DNA of 64,000 nucleotides from Muricea muricata (GCA_963855995.1 OY979729.1:6156115-6220114); one strand, 5' to 3'; positions 24,012-35,119 are shown, counted from the first letter of the stretch. Notes: a model not told the origin generated them from the sequence alone. Numbers and translations are program-made.

Positions 24012-24167
24012 GATCTTTTATTGACATAAGCCGCCACTTATGAGCGTAACTGTGATCTATGTGAATTGTGAACTTGTTACCATAGAGGTTGTTTCGAAAC
24101 TTTCTGATGTCAAAAACTATTGCTCAGGCCTCTCGTTCAGTTGGACTGTAATTTGTTTCGCTGGAAC

Positions 24168-24910
24168 TCAGATCACACCACCATAAGCAGTAGCACGTTC
24201 ACGCCATTCCTGGATTTGGTCCAACGAAAAGCCAATGTCCGTTGCAGATGCATCAGTATGCATTTCAAACTGCAAAGAAAAATCGAGATAGGCAAGTATA
24301 GGGGCTGAAACGAGCGCGGATTTAAGAAAGTTAAATGCAACGTCGCAGGCTTGATCGCAAGTATAGGAAACATTCTTCTGTGTCAAACCACAGTCAAACG
24401 GTGAGCGGCGATGCGGTGTGTGCGAAATCTTGAATGAACCGGTGAGCAACTATGTGGCCAAGGTATTCAACATGTGGCCTAGCGAACGAGCATTTCTGTG
24501 GTTTTAGTTTGATGTTTGCTGTGCGTAGACAAGCGAAGATTTTTAAGACATCTTTTTTCAGACCATCGTGAGTGACAAATGTAGTTTTTGGTTTTGAGTG
24601 GTCATTGACTTGTCATCGAAGATCCAATATGAAGTGGTAGTAAGTTCCTATGCGTCTTGTAGTCGAGAAAAGAAATGAGAATCAAGACGACCTACCTTGT
24701 TCTGATCGAGATAATCGACGCAATCAGTGTCTCCTTTTCTCGTCACGATATCACCAAGGGCAGCCCATGGACTGAGCGATGGTTGTATGACGCCTGGTTT
24801 AAGCTACGTTTTTACGTGTGCATCAGTTTTTTCCACGGATCGGAGGAGAAACATGGCATGGAGGCTTTCTAATTGGACGCTCATTGCCTGTACCATTGCG
24901 ATGCTGAACT
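24168..24910 (-). pseudogene. Ty3/Gypsy pol relic (reverse transcriptase to RNase H)
   Basis: Reading the minus strand from 24910 down: RPIRKPPCHVSPPIR and VIQPSLSPWAALGDIVTRKG, then CVDYLDQNKVGRLDSH. After a gap come ANIKLKPQKCSFARPHVEYL with GHIV, and then VAFNFLKSALVSAPILAYLD and LQFEMHTDASATDIGFSL. These match, in order, the RT fingers, the RT connection region (LKPEKC..F...V.YLGH) and the RNase H start (HTDAS with the first catalytic Asp) of Ty3/Gypsy elements. The catalytic YLDD segment is deleted, there are several frame changes, and no LTR was seen. It is distinct from the Gypsy elements at 32.8-47.2 kb and 51.6-54.7 kb. Confidence 0.85.
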
Positions 24911-25420
24911 AAAGTTGTATGACCCAATTCTTGATCGTTCACAGCAAACACGTCACGGTTTACTTCAACGAGCGGAGTTAGATGCTCGTCTTCATTTAAA
25001 TCATTGTCACAGAGATCGGCAAAAAATCGTTAGACTGGGAGCTCCCGTAAGTGCACAGTGTCTGTAACGGCAACTGTAAATTATTCAGAGGCACCAAATT
25101 GATCCAAAATCGTCTGTCGATAAATGGTGATAGGCTGAGATGTAGGGCTACAGACGTGGTAATAGAAACGCTCTGGGAAAAAAATTGACCAATTTATTTC
25201 CTCAAATTTAGCATTCCTCTAACCAATTTTGAAAAGTTCGTTTAAAGGTTCACAGCTTCCTGATTGTTGAAAAATCAGAATGCACACCAATAAGATATAG
25301 CATTCTGACTAGTCAATTAACATGAGGTTGTAAATCTTTCAGGAAACGTTTCAAAATTTTGAGGAATTGATCAGAGCAATTGCTAAGCTTGAGGAAATGA
25401 ATTAGCCCCCGTTTAATACG

Positions 25421-26464
25421 TACAATGGGTGGACAAAAAAAAGTGGCCCCCCATTATAATACGGTTGTTGTGTATAAAAGACAAAAAGTTCCAAAACAAT
25501 TCAGAAATATACACGGTGCCGTCCATATAAATAGCAAATAACATTATGTAAGTGTCAATTTTACTACTTAGCATTCAAAAATGTATTAATCGGTTAAATA
25601 CTGAACTTGTTTCAAAGTTGTGTTTCAATGTATGGGGGTGTTTGTCGTTGAATGGTGTTGGCGATCTGCATTGGGTAAAGGGTATTTTGACTGGGCCAGA
25701 ATATCGGAAAATTTTGATTCATCATTTCGTTCCATCAGCCAATCGATTAAACTCTGAAGGCTTTATCTTCCAACAAGATAACGACCCTAAACACACTAGT
25801 AACGTTGCTAAAAAATACCTTCAAAATAAGAAGATAGAAGTAATGAATTGGCAACCCCAATCACCGGATTTAAATTCGATTGAAAATTTATGGGGTCAAT
25901 TCAATCGCTTAACTCAAGATCGCAATCCACAAAACGAAGATGAGCTAGCTTTTTGACATTCTGAAACATGCTTAGTACTCCATGCCTGATGAATACCTGC
26001 ATAACCTTGTTGAAAGCATGCCGAGTAGGTGCAAAGCAGTTATTAAATCTAAGGGATGGCCAACCAAATATTAACAAATGTTTTTGACAATGTGAGCAAT
26101 GCATAGACATCTTGTAGTTGGTGAAGTGTTCGTGTTATGTAAGACTTTAACACACTGTCCATAATTGCAAATATCATTGACTACATTTTAAAAAATGTGT
26201 TCAGTTTCTTTACACTTCCAATGATTGCTTTGTTGTGTAATTCTCACATAAAATTAACGCTTAAATGATGTGATTTGCCACATATCTGTTTAGTACCATG
26301 ACTATTTATGAATTGTTTGTTACCTTTCATTGTTTCTTATACATCATATATACCAATACCATATTTATGAATTGTTTGTTACCTTTATTCTTTGTTATAC
26401 ATCATATATACCAATACCAGTATTATAATTGGAGGGGGCCACTTTTTTTTGTCCACCCATTGTA
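25421..26464 (+). mobile_element. Tc1/mariner element, internally deleted, with TIRs and TA target sites
   Basis: The left end TACAATGGGTGGACAAAAAA at 25421 is the reverse complement of the right end TTTTTTGTCCACCCATTGTA at 26464. The inner TIR continues with GTGGCCCCC. Both copies are flanked by TA, the Tc1/mariner target. Total length is about 1.04 kb against about 1.3-1.7 kb for full elements, because the N-terminal half of the transposase gene is missing. A roughly 57-bp tandem duplication (26305-26418) lies near the 3' end. Confidence 0.92.
25552..25956 (+). pseudogene. Tc1-like transposase, C-terminal DDE part
   Basis: This open frame carries CFNVWGCLSLNGVGDLHW, then GFIFQQDNDPKHTS, then the region WQPQSPDLNSIENLWG. 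Those are the second and third parts of a Tc1-type DD(34)E catalytic domain: the second Asp is in QQDNDPKHTS and the Glu is in IENLWG. The DNA-binding paired-like domain and the first catalytic Asp are absent, and the frame ends early at 25956, after which the usual C-terminus is frameshifted. No active protein is expected; it could still be mobilised in trans through its intact TIRs. Confidence 0.9.
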
Positions 26465-27130
26465 GCATTTCAGTCGCCTCGAATGTAATTCAAGCAATAG
26501 ATAATGAGATGGCTAAATTTATTATCTATTGTTTGAGTTGCGTTCGACGCGACTGAAATGCGACGTATAAACCAGGCCTTAGTCAACTTGCCTATTGCGG
26601 TGACTGTAAGCAATTGAAATAGGACGGAATTTTCGTCTGCTAGTTTGACAAGAATGACTGCCCTGCAAAGGCCATGGCGTTCTGGCGTGCGCAGTAACTA
26701 AACCAGTCGTGTTATGGGATGAAACACCTGTGGGTATTCCCCTGCGTTCATCTAAAACTACAGAAAATGGCGGTAGTACCCATGTAAGAGAGTACAAAGC
26801 AGATTTTGTTGAGGAAAAGGAGCTGGCTTATCCACTGTTTGTGGGGGCAGGGAAAGGTGACCAGGGAAGTTAACTGATAATGCGACAAAAAGTCAGCGCA
26901 CTGTATGGCGTGGAACATTAGGACCAGAAATACTGCCGTGGATCACAGGAGAATTGTCACAGCAGGAAACACAAGCCCATCTAAGTCTGAATTTATTAAA
27001 ACATCTATCTATATCTATCTAAAAAATAGTGGGACAACATCAAAATGCTATTTGGTTTATCACTGAAGTTAGTCGAGCAAGCTTGTGAACGGTTCTATAC
27101 TAGTAGACAAACAGCTCGCCGATGTTATTC
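26465..27130. other. Intron sequence, no gene recognised
   Basis: No recognisable motif. Short open frames only. Confidence 0.45.
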
Positions 27131-27470
27131 TAGACTTGGATCAAGTCCGTCCCTTTTTAGGTCAAACGGGTCAAAAAAGTGGCCAGCCAAGTGAACGATT
27201 ACATGGAGAGACGGATTTGGCTCACCTGCAGTGTTTCAAAAATATATTTTTGGCAGGAAATAAAATAAATAGACTTGATGTTATTTTAAACGGTTTCAGT
27301 AAGCAAACCCAGCAACCTCGTTTTAACAAGTTGTGACGTGTTACCGACCGAAAAATAGGTCAGTAAAGTTGGCGCGCTTGCAGGTTAGCCAAGACCGTCC
27401 CTCCCTCAAAAGTTCCTGCGTAATTTCGACTCCTCGGATTATATAGAGAGACGAACTTGATCCAAGTCTA
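27131..27470. mobile_element. MITE with about 25-bp TIRs
   Basis: TAGACTTGGATCAAGTCCGT at 27131 is the inverted counterpart of the right end ACGAACTTGATCCAAGTCTA at 27470, with one mismatch over the 20 outer bases. The 340-bp interior has no coding match. Open frame 27085-27336 crosses the boundary and is not a gene. Confidence 0.8.
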
Positions 27471-27587
27471 AGGCCATTGGACAATGCTTTTATTGTGTGT
27501 CGAGCGCGATATTACCCCTCTGAACGTCCAATCTATTCCAGTTATAACCGTTCCAGATTCGTATACGATTTCCCCTGAGCACAGAAC

Positions 27588-28380
27588 GTGTGGATACGTG
27601 AAACTCAAGGCCAAGTTTGCTCTAATGAGCTTGCAAACATGAAGACCAAGACGACGATTCGAATCACCTTAGCTCGACAACTCCGGCTCTTTCTCCTAGA
27701 TGAAAATATCACTCCTTACGGAGAAAGAATTCGCAACGCACCTTTGCAGTTTTCATCAAATTTTCCAGTTTTGCTCCCTCTGAACCACCACTTCACCACC
27801 TTAGTGGTTAAACCACACCCTAACTCACGTTGGTCAGCACTATTGGATTCCGAAAGCTCGTCAGTTTCTCAAGAAGTTGTCACGTCGCTGCGTAACGCGT
27901 CGCAAAGTTAATAGAAAACCGTGCAAGGCGCCTGACCCACCACCATTTTCCTACCTTCGACTGCTCGACTTGCTCTCATTTACTGTCACTGGAGTGGATT
28001 TTACAGGCGCAGTTTACGTGAAAACCACAAATTCGTAACTGATCTGACAGTTCCAGGCTTTGTCGCAGCGTTTGGACTTGTTAGTAAGACTGTGTGAACA
28101 CGAGGTCGTTTCCGAGCGTTTTCATAAAAGTCAAATTCAAATTAATCTCAACTATGAAAATTCTCATCGCATGAAGTGTTACTTTAGTTTTTGCCCAAAG
28201 ACGAGGTTCATGCTGGTTTTCATTAAATTTTGTCAACAAGCCTTGAGGTTCCTGAAATAATTCGGAATGAAAACGCTCGGAAACGACACCGTGTGCACGT
28301 AGCCTTAGTCGCAAATTCCTAACCTCTTCACGAAGATGATTCCTGTGATGACCCCACCTTTATGTCTAAAGCTGCTTGTC
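27588..28380 (+). pseudogene. BEL/Pao retrotransposon integrase relic, split by a MITE
   Basis: The translation shows PVLLPLNHHFTTLVVK (the zinc-binding N-terminus of BEL integrase), then after a frame change WIPKARQFLKKLSRRCVTRR, then TVTGVDFTGAVYVK, the start of the integrase core with the first catalytic Asp. FVTDLTVPGFVAAF follows at about 28035. The MITE at 28084-28304 interrupts it. The frame resumes as RKFLTSSRR and then DDPTFMSKAA, the degraded region of the second catalytic Asp. Several stops and frame shifts make it dead. No BEL reverse transcriptase or LTR is recognisable nearby. Confidence 0.85.
28084..28304. mobile_element. Harbinger-type MITE inside the BEL relic, TTA target duplication
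   Basis: The arm GTTTCCGAGCGTTTTCAT (ending about 28126) is matched by ATGAAAACGCTCGGAAAC near the right end. Outer pairing runs through ACACG/CGTGT. TTA occurs on both sides (28081-28083 and 28305-28307). Removing it rejoins the BEL integrase reading, which independently supports the boundaries. A 3-bp TTA duplication is typical of PIF/Harbinger. Confidence 0.88.
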
Positions 28381-29236
28381 AAATCGAACATCAAGCGTAG
28401 CAAAAAGTAGTGTTAATGCAACACTTTCGGAACCACTGGCGTCAAGAAAACTTAACTTCCTTATGTGAATTTTTAAAGTCTGTGGAAGGAAGGAAGTAGA
28501 AATTAAAGTCAGTGATATTAGTAGAATTGTGGCCACGTTAACACGAAATGCGTCAACTGGATACTTGCGGCTGTAGAACGTCTCATTGAAAACGAAAAAG
28601 CAACGGGGGGGGGGGGGCATTATTGCTGCACAAACGATGCCCTGCAAGCATATCCACTGGAAAAAGTCACTGGCAAAGAATCGGAGAAAAGGAGGATCCA
28701 ATCTGCCCTTGTATATATGAAAGTTTCATGTTTGCTCATATGACAATGTGAACCTATGATTTAGAAGAAATAATCTATGGGGAAATGTTCAAACGTTCTA
28801 GCTACTACGAATATTTCATGTTTTTGGGGAACAGTTGTTGGTTATGCATGTTTCTCGCGTGTAGTTGTTTCCCACAGTTATATCTTACATAACTTCTATC
28901 TACGCTGTTTAAACACACTGATCTCATAGTAAGTGGTTCAAACATGGAAGGAATATAGGGAATAATATACAGATTACATAATTATACATTCACAAGATCC
29001 TGCCTGTTCCAAAATTTATACACGTCAGGGCAAATGAGAACACTTTAGAAACTATGTAATTGATAATATAAAAATAGTGGTGAATTTTGGTTTACAATTT
29101 TTGAATCTATGGGCTGGAAGTTGAAAAAAATTGAAAATAACCAAATGATTTGGATGCCGATCTGTAATCAATGATGACTACTTATTGTTTTCTTTGAACG
29201 TGTATGAAAAATGAGCCGGTTGGCAGTTTATTGTGA
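28381..29236. other. Intron sequence, no gene recognised
   Basis: Contains a 12-base G run at 28606-28617; otherwise featureless. Confidence 0.45.
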
Positions 29237-30433
29237 TAGACTATCTCTTTTAGTTGCAAAAATGTGCCAAATATAAATTGCTGAGTCAGCAAAAGTTGCG
29301 ACGTCACTAGTTAGGTTAAGTTTGTTTAATAAGTACAACACCGAGCATAGCTCAGTTATTATTAACTCAGACACCACATGATAAGACGCATTGAAGAACA
29401 TTTTCAATTTGCTGTCAAGGTAACACTGTCGTCCACTGCCCCCTCGCATTGTTTTTGTAAAACAGCTGTATACTGGAAACTTGTTAGGATAACATAACAT
29501 CAGAAATGTGTCTACTGCATATCTATACCTGTACATGACTAATTGTCCCTGAGAGGATAATAATTTTAAAAAAATCCTACGAGTAGAAAGTTATAGAAAT
29601 TCCTTTACAAGGGCTTGGAGACGACAATGTTATATTACCAGCAAAATTTAATATCGTCTTCAATGCATCTTGTCATGTAGTATCTGTGTGTAAAATTTTA
29701 TTGAGTTAGACGACATTTACGGATCCGCATAGTCACGATATCAAATTGGAGAGTTTCAAGACGAGTTTAGCTCTTAAATATATGATAATATAACAGAATT
29801 TAATAACAACTACTGACAGAGAAAATGGTAAGAGTAAATATAACCAGAAACTGCCCGAACTCGATGTCATGACCATACGGATCCGGTATCGTGTAAATGA
29901 CGTCTTCGAGTTAATAATAACTGAACTATGCTCTGTTTAGCCTGTGCACAGACCTAAATGAAAATGATTAAGGTCTGTAAATACTTGAAAAATTTCTTGT
30001 CCATGCATAAATTAAATCTCAAGTATTAAAGAATTAAAACATTATAACATAATACATCAATTGATGTGTTTAAAATAGCGTTTCTTGGCCGAAAATTTTT
30101 AATTTGCTTTAAAGTTAGCATGCCCAATTTTTCCTGTATAAAATCTCTACGATAAATTGCACTAGAAGCAAATATTTAATAAACCTGGAATAATTAGCAT
30201 ATTTAACTTAATTTGGTTCTCATTCTTCTCTCGGTCAGGACAAGCAATTCTTCAAGTAGCTATTAACAAGCCTTACTCTTTTAGAGTTAGGTCTGTGAAC
30301 AGGCTATGCTCTGTTTTGTTTTCATTAAACATGCTTACCCAATGGCAACTAGTGATTTCACAGCTTGTGCTGAACTGGCAATTTATATTTTTCACATTTT
30401 TGCGAATAATTTGAAATATTATTTGGATAGTCT
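29237..30433. mobile_element. Element A: 1.2 kb non-coding TIR element with nested internal palindromes
   Basis: The left end AGACTATCTCTTTTAGTTGC, AAAAATGTG, ATATAAATTGCTGAGTCAGC, GACGTCACTAG is repeated in inverse orientation at the right end (CTAGTGATTTCAC, CAATTTATATTTTTC, ACATTTTTGCG, GATAGTCT). Inside, further inverted pairs are seen: GAGCATAGCTCAGTTATTAT at 29343 against ATAATAACTGAACTATGCTC at 29915. There is no coding capacity. A second copy (element B) frames the 18 kb nest at 31.7-49.9 kb. Confidence 0.8.
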
Positions 30434-30804
30434 TTTACAGTAAACTGAAATAACAAGAATATTGTCAAATAAAATAATAAGAATACTGTCACTACTATAA
30501 TACTGTAATAAGAAAATTGGCAAAATTTAGATATTACAATTATTATCGCCGAATGATGTCATATAAGAAACTCCAATTTTGGTCTGCGAAATGAATACTG
30601 AGAAATAATGCTAGCTAATCGCACCGGAAAGGCCCGGCTTATTCCACGAGCAAGATTGTTAACGCGATTTTTAGTGACTCTTTTATATCTACACTAGTTG
30701 CACTTACAGCCCATAAGCATGCTAAATTCACTGTCAACACATAATTATAACATTTTAACGCGTTTCTAAAAAATAATCTGTGTTGATTTATCATTGTTCT
30801 GCAG

Positions 30805-31177
30805 GTCCATATCCCGAACCTTACTTGTTCATAAGATCTGAGACTGAAATTCTGGCGATTGATTTGTTAACTCTGGATACAACTGTCGTCATCAGTGGAC
30901 TTACAAGTGCCGCGATGGATATTGACACTGTTAAAAAGAAATTATATTTTCGGAAGGGAAACAATATATCCAGAGCAAACTATGATGGCAGCAGCGTTGA
31001 AGTTATCGTACAGAATGTTACACCTTGGAGAGTAAGGGTGGACTGGAAAGGACGTCGCATATTCTGGACAAATTTTAATAATGAAATTTCCATGGCGACT
31101 TTAAATGGGCAGGAAAGAAGAGTGCTTAGAACAACAGAGGATTGGGTTTATGATTTGGCAGTAGACTCGAACGCAGG
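30805..31177 (+). CDS. YWTD (LDL-receptor class B) repeat exon
   Basis: A 373-bp exon with acceptor TTGTTCTGCAG ending at 30804 and donor GTGAGTTTT at 31178; it starts in phase 1 and ends in phase 2. The translation reads PYLFIRSETEILAIDLLT, then DIDTVKKKLYFRKGNNISRA, then VDWKGRRIFWTNFNNEIS and ATLNGQERRVL, ending VYDLAVDSNAG. LYFRKGNN and IFWTNFNN stand at YWTD positions, and the I..A...G......L spacing is that of LDLR class B repeats, which form six-bladed beta-propellers in LDLR/LRP, nidogen and related extracellular proteins. At least the second half of another blade must lie in a later exon; none was found before the transposon nest. The phase fits exon 1 at 22746-23007. Confidence 0.85.
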
Positions 31178-31719
31178 GTGAGTTTTATTGACTTGTAAAG
31201 GTTAAATTTTATCATTTTCTATTTCATTAATGGTAAAATATTCAGTCGCTTGCGTGTAAAAATCTCTCATCGACTTCACTAGGGCGACCAGGTAACACAT
31301 GTCCCACACATACACACACTATGTGACGTAATGCGTATTGTACTATCTACTGAATGATTATGCAGCTCATCGCAGCTCATTGATTCAAACACCACATTCT
31401 GTACGAGCTGAATTAGATAATTAAGTTTTATGCATGTAACGTACGCCCTGAGCGGACCAGAGACATGCGCACCCCTGGCAAAGTTTCACCTGCAGTAAAT
31501 TGAGTCCTGGCAAAGTCTCATGTTCCATCCTGTGGTGGTATAGTGGTTTAGAAGGGTCTGGGAGCGTATGAAATCTGAGGTCACAGCAACGTGAATGCAA
31601 CGTCTAAGTGAATTAGAATTGGCGGGTATTATGCAGCAACATGAATTTACAACTGAACAAGTTCGACAACACTCTATACATTAAAGGGTGTTAGCAATAT
31701 TTTTTTATTATTTATGCCA
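31178..31719. other. Intron start, no gene recognised
   Basis: Begins with donor GTGAGT. No downstream YWTD exon is visible before the transposon nest begins. Confidence 0.5.
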
Positions 31720-31939
31720 AAGAGCAAAGCCTGTGGCAAAGCGAAGTTATTCGCAAAAGTGTACAAAATGTAAATTGCTGATTCAGCAAAAATTGTGACG
31801 TCACTACTTATATTTTATATTTTACACGTTTGGTCACATCACATTATACGAGCTAACTAAACATACAAAAGACATTACGTGATAGGGTTATCCCAACACT
31901 ACAGCTTTTGGCCTATTACTGTGATCCAAAAGAGACATT

Positions 31940-32300
31940 AGGGCCATTTATAAGAGCGAAAATAAGCCGCGGCTAATTTTAGCCCAGGGTTCGGGCCTCG
32001 TCTTAATTTGGCCGCGGCCAATTTTAGGCGGGAAAACCTCGTAAAAACGCTTCGTTCGCGACCAAGGCAAGTCTATTTATACGATGTTTATTAATATCAT
32101 TTATTATTAGTTTAGTTTATTAATATGATGTTCGCGACCAAGGCAAGTCTGTTTATATGATGTGTTGTCCTATTTATACGAGTGTTTTGGGCTATTTTAA
32201 TAAATTTAGTAAAACTGGCGTATAAAAGGCTGTGTTCTCGACTTATTTAAGCCGCGGCCTATTTAAGCCGCGGCTTATTTTCGCTCGTATAAATGGCCCT
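31940..32300. mobile_element. MITE with GC-rich 35-bp TIRs
   Basis: AGGGCCATTTATAAGAGCGA at 31940 and TCGCTCGTATAAATGGCCCT at 32300 are inverted, continuing inward as AAATAAGCCGCGGCT. ATT is found on both sides. Internal duplicates of GCGACCAAGGCAAGTCT are present. It was inserted in element B. Confidence 0.88.
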
Positions 32301-32754
32301 ATTAGTGATTGCAAAGACATGCACGAGACATGTACAAAGTACATACAGGATACATACATGAACGCATACAAAACGATTTAACCCTTTTCCCAAAACCACG
32401 CGAGCGAGCTGAAAAAAATATAATGTTGCAAATGTCATGTTTCTATCACGTGAAATGGCATAAAATAGAAAAGACGAAACCTAGACAGAATATATTAAAA
32501 TATTTTAAAATATGCGAATTGGAATGTTTTGAAAAACAATCAGAAATTACTTATTGGAGAGAAAGCATATACAATGATAGAGAAACACAAAATTCAAAAA
32601 CTTTAAAAAAACCAAGCACAGCTCAGTTATTATTACCTCAAACTCAATGACATTTTGCACACAGATCAGGTCACGCGCACGGTTTTTACAGCGCAGCTGT
32701 ATACTGGAACTGGTTATGATAACACAATATCACAATGTGTCCGCTGTATCTATG

Positions 32755-32956
32755 TGTAACGTACTGAGACACTCTAAATAACACTCTCAACTTTTAACAA
32801 TTTATTCAGTACCATTCATACATGCACAACCCATTCTCTCCGGGTGCACAGTCACTCTCCCTCGATTACATGAAACCCTACTGCTTTAATCTTTAATGTT
32901 AATTATTTACAGTATTCTGTCATAACAGTGTTAAGCAATTACAACATCATGTTACA
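32755..32956 (-). repeat. 3' LTR of the nested Gypsy
   Basis: On the minus strand it runs from TGTAACATGATG to ACGTTACA (TG to CA). Its partner at 47021-47220 is colinear and shares CACCCGGAGAGAATGGG, with a modest number of substitutions plus a small indel, which implies an old insertion. Confidence 0.93.
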
Positions 32957-33039
32957 CTATCCTCAACAATAGCCCCAATGCCCATGCACAAATAACAATA
33001 GTACAAATGTGTCTGCCCGGAAAGCCGTACTTATCAGGC

Positions 33040-33720
33040 GCATGAACATTTTGCCTGAGATTCCTGGGCCTAACCCGTGGGATATGTGGAGCATTGTCGC
33101 AGTGACGTTGAACGTTGTCTGTGGGAATAGTGTAAATCACCTGGTCGCTCCCAAGTTCTAGAGCAGGACAGACAACCTTGCCGTTATCCGCTGGTGCGTA
33201 GCCACGTTTCAACCAATCTTGATGAACCACCGTAATCTTACTTCTACTCGATCTTATTTTGTTGTCGACACCCATCCTCTAAACGATTTCAAATGGCCCA
33301 GTCCACTTGCCCCAATTTCCATCCAGTCCAAAAACTATTTCATAGGGAGATGTTTCCTAGGGATTCTTGGTGACTAGTGTTGTATACGAAAACTACTGCA
33401 TCTATACATAATTCCGATCGTTGCCAACAACTGGAGATCTGAAGCGATTCAAAACTCCATCAACAAGTATTTTTGTGACAGTGGAAGCCTTTTGATTGGG
33501 TGCAGCAAAAGCTTCATGAACACCATTTGGTAGAACTAGGATATACTTGTTACAGCGATTGGCCTCTGGCAAGGGCCCCATGTAATCGATGGCCCAAAAC
33601 CTAAATGGCTCGCTAGCTTGTAAATTTTGTAGCGGCGCTGAGCCATTGTTGATAGCTGGTTCTTTCGACGCATCTGTATGTAGTCGAAATTCTCGACCGA
33701 ATTTGGGATTAATTAAGACC
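33040..33720 (-). pseudogene. Gypsy RNase H end and integrase remnant
   Basis: Minus-strand reading from 33720 down: FGREFRLHTDASKEP (RNase H start), then FWAIDYMGPLPEANRCNKYI (integrase core, first catalytic Asp in AIDYMGP) and ASTVTKILVDGVLNRF. After stops and a gap come VFGLDGNWGKWTGPFEIV and RSSRSKITVVHQDWLKRGY, the C-terminal chromatin/DNA-binding tail of Gypsy integrases. The stretch between RNase H and the core, including the HHCC finger, is deleted, and the DDE second half is missing. Confidence 0.88.
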
Positions 33721-33839
33721 GGTGACTCGTATGGACATGAAAAGCTTTTTCACAGTCTGTGGTCACGTTAAACTGCGTGCAGTTTGTTTTCGTGGTCAGT
33801 TTAGTGAGCGATGCCAAAATAGTTGCATTATTTTTTTAA

Positions 33840-33993
33840 AAAACGGTGGTATAGTTTCCCAACAATCCTAAGAAACTTCGGACTTCTTTTACTGTTTTTG
33901 ACATTCTGTTTTATTGCTTCAACTTTTGTCGCAAGTGGGCTAACTCCATCTTCGAAAATCACATGTCCGAGATAATGAACTTGTTGGGAATAC
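33840..33993 (-). pseudogene. Gypsy RT C-terminal remnant
   Basis: Minus-strand reading QQVHYLGHVIFEDGVSP, then LATKVEAIKQNV with a frame change to KEVRSFLG-like sequence. This is the conserved segment after the RT catalytic site (YLGH..s..GV.pdp.K..ai). The Copia-type LTR at 33994 is inserted immediately upstream. Confidence 0.85.
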
Positions 33994-34390
33994 TGTTAGA
34001 GGCTAAAGTTTGAACCAGTACACTCACAATATAGTTTTATAATTTATTAAAATCACGGTCTAAATCACACTGTACAATCACTCACGATCATTGCACGTTG
34101 ACTCTACTCACTAACCAGATCCAACTGTTTGTCTCTTATCACTTGACTTACTCATTCCCTATGACGCATGCATTGATTTGATTGATTGCATAAATTATCA
34201 TAAATACATTATTACCAACAATTCTCAACACTCTCCCCCTACTCGTTTCTGAAGGAAACGAATATAAAGATCACGCTTCATTTACCTAAATGAATAAGTG
34301 TTACGTAACTGTCCGTAATAAACAAAACACAAAGATGCTATACTTAAGACATATGCTATAGGTAAGACATAGGCAACGACAGATGCTATC
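33994..34390 (-). mobile_element. Copia-type 3' LTR with polypurine tract, inserted in the Gypsy RT
   Basis: On the minus strand the LTR runs from TGTTGAGAATTGTTGG (34230) to CTCTAACA (33994), 237 bp, TG to CA. It is directly preceded by the purine-rich tract GAGTAGGGGGAG (34231-34245), as in the 3' end of a Copia element. About 145 bp of internal sequence follows (to about 34390) before Gypsy RT resumes; the rest of the element is absent. The superfamily call rests on the LTR/PPT style only. Confidence 0.7.
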
Positions 34391-34394
34391 GGTA

Positions 34395-34536
34395 AAGCCA
34401 GCCAACATTAATTTCATGGCTCGTTGGAATGTCGCCGGCGCGGTTGCTAAACCCTTTAAAGGCATACGATTGAATTCCTTCCGAATGCAGTTTTTTCGCG
34501 ATCTTCCGGGTCGACAGAGATATACTATAGACCGAG
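34395..34536 (-). pseudogene. Gypsy RT core fragment
   Basis: Minus-strand reading VDPEDREKTAFG, then MPLKGLATAPATFQRAMKL. It matches the RT palm segment (a.dPedreKTAF....G.yef.rMPFGL.nAPatFQr.M). An in-frame TAG lies just upstream and one frame change separates the two motifs. The YLDD active site that should follow is lost at the Copia insertion. Confidence 0.85.
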
Positions 34537-35058
34537 CTTCGGATTCGAGCTCGGAATCAAGCTCGGAATCGATTCCTTATAAATTTTTATATTTGTTACA
34601 TTTGCTATGCAAATTAGCTTTTCGTTAGTGAAAAATAGAAAATAAAACTAAAGGACTTTAAATTTACCTGAAAAAGATTTGAAAAATCTATACCGTGCTA
34701 TAAGCATAGACATAGATACAGTATTAAAGCATTGTTAAATGAGCGTGAAACTGATTGTCAGACTAAGGTTTTTTGAGGCAAAACATTTCGTAGTTTTCGC
34801 TTATCGTCCAAGATATGGAAACTGGTTCAAATACGGATTTTGACAGGCGGTGTTTGACGGAACCGTTAAGATAATGCCTCGGGCTTTTCGCGGATTTTTA
34901 GGTAGTTTTGGTGACATTCAGGGATTTTTTTAGGCGTACGAGACTTTTTGAGTAGACATACACGGTCTCCGGAGCATTTTTATTTTTTAAGAAAATTGTA
35001 GAAGTAGCAACTCTGATGAAGATTAGTGGCAACACTGATCAAGTTTACAAAGATGCAT

Positions 35059-35119
35059 GTAACGCTGCTGCGAAAATTGTCAATTCGCTGTAACGCTGCT
35101 GCGGAAATTGTCAATTCGC
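35059..35119. repeat. 31-bp tandem duplication
   Basis: GTAACGCTGCTGCG followed by AAATTGTCAATTCGC occurs twice back to back with one substitution. Confidence 0.85.

Larger units (their letters stand above)
23008..30804 (+). other. Inferred 7.8 kb intron filled with transposons
   Basis: Bounded by the donor GTTAGAG at 23008 and the acceptor TTCATTGTTCTGCAG ending at 30804; phases agree (1/1). It holds a Gypsy relic, a Tc1/mariner, a BEL/Pao relic with MITE, a hairpin MITE and TIR element A. An unplaced Cys-rich open frame at 23787-24011 is also inside. Confidence 0.5.

Noticed and set aside
32309-32650. A 113-codon open frame downstream of the MITE in element B
   Set aside because: Low-complexity Lys/Glu-rich composition with no motif; the same interval aligns as non-coding with element A.
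34383-34628. Plus-strand 81-codon open frame at 34383
   Set aside because: It is the antisense of the Gypsy RT fragment (PATFQRAM region) on the minus strand.
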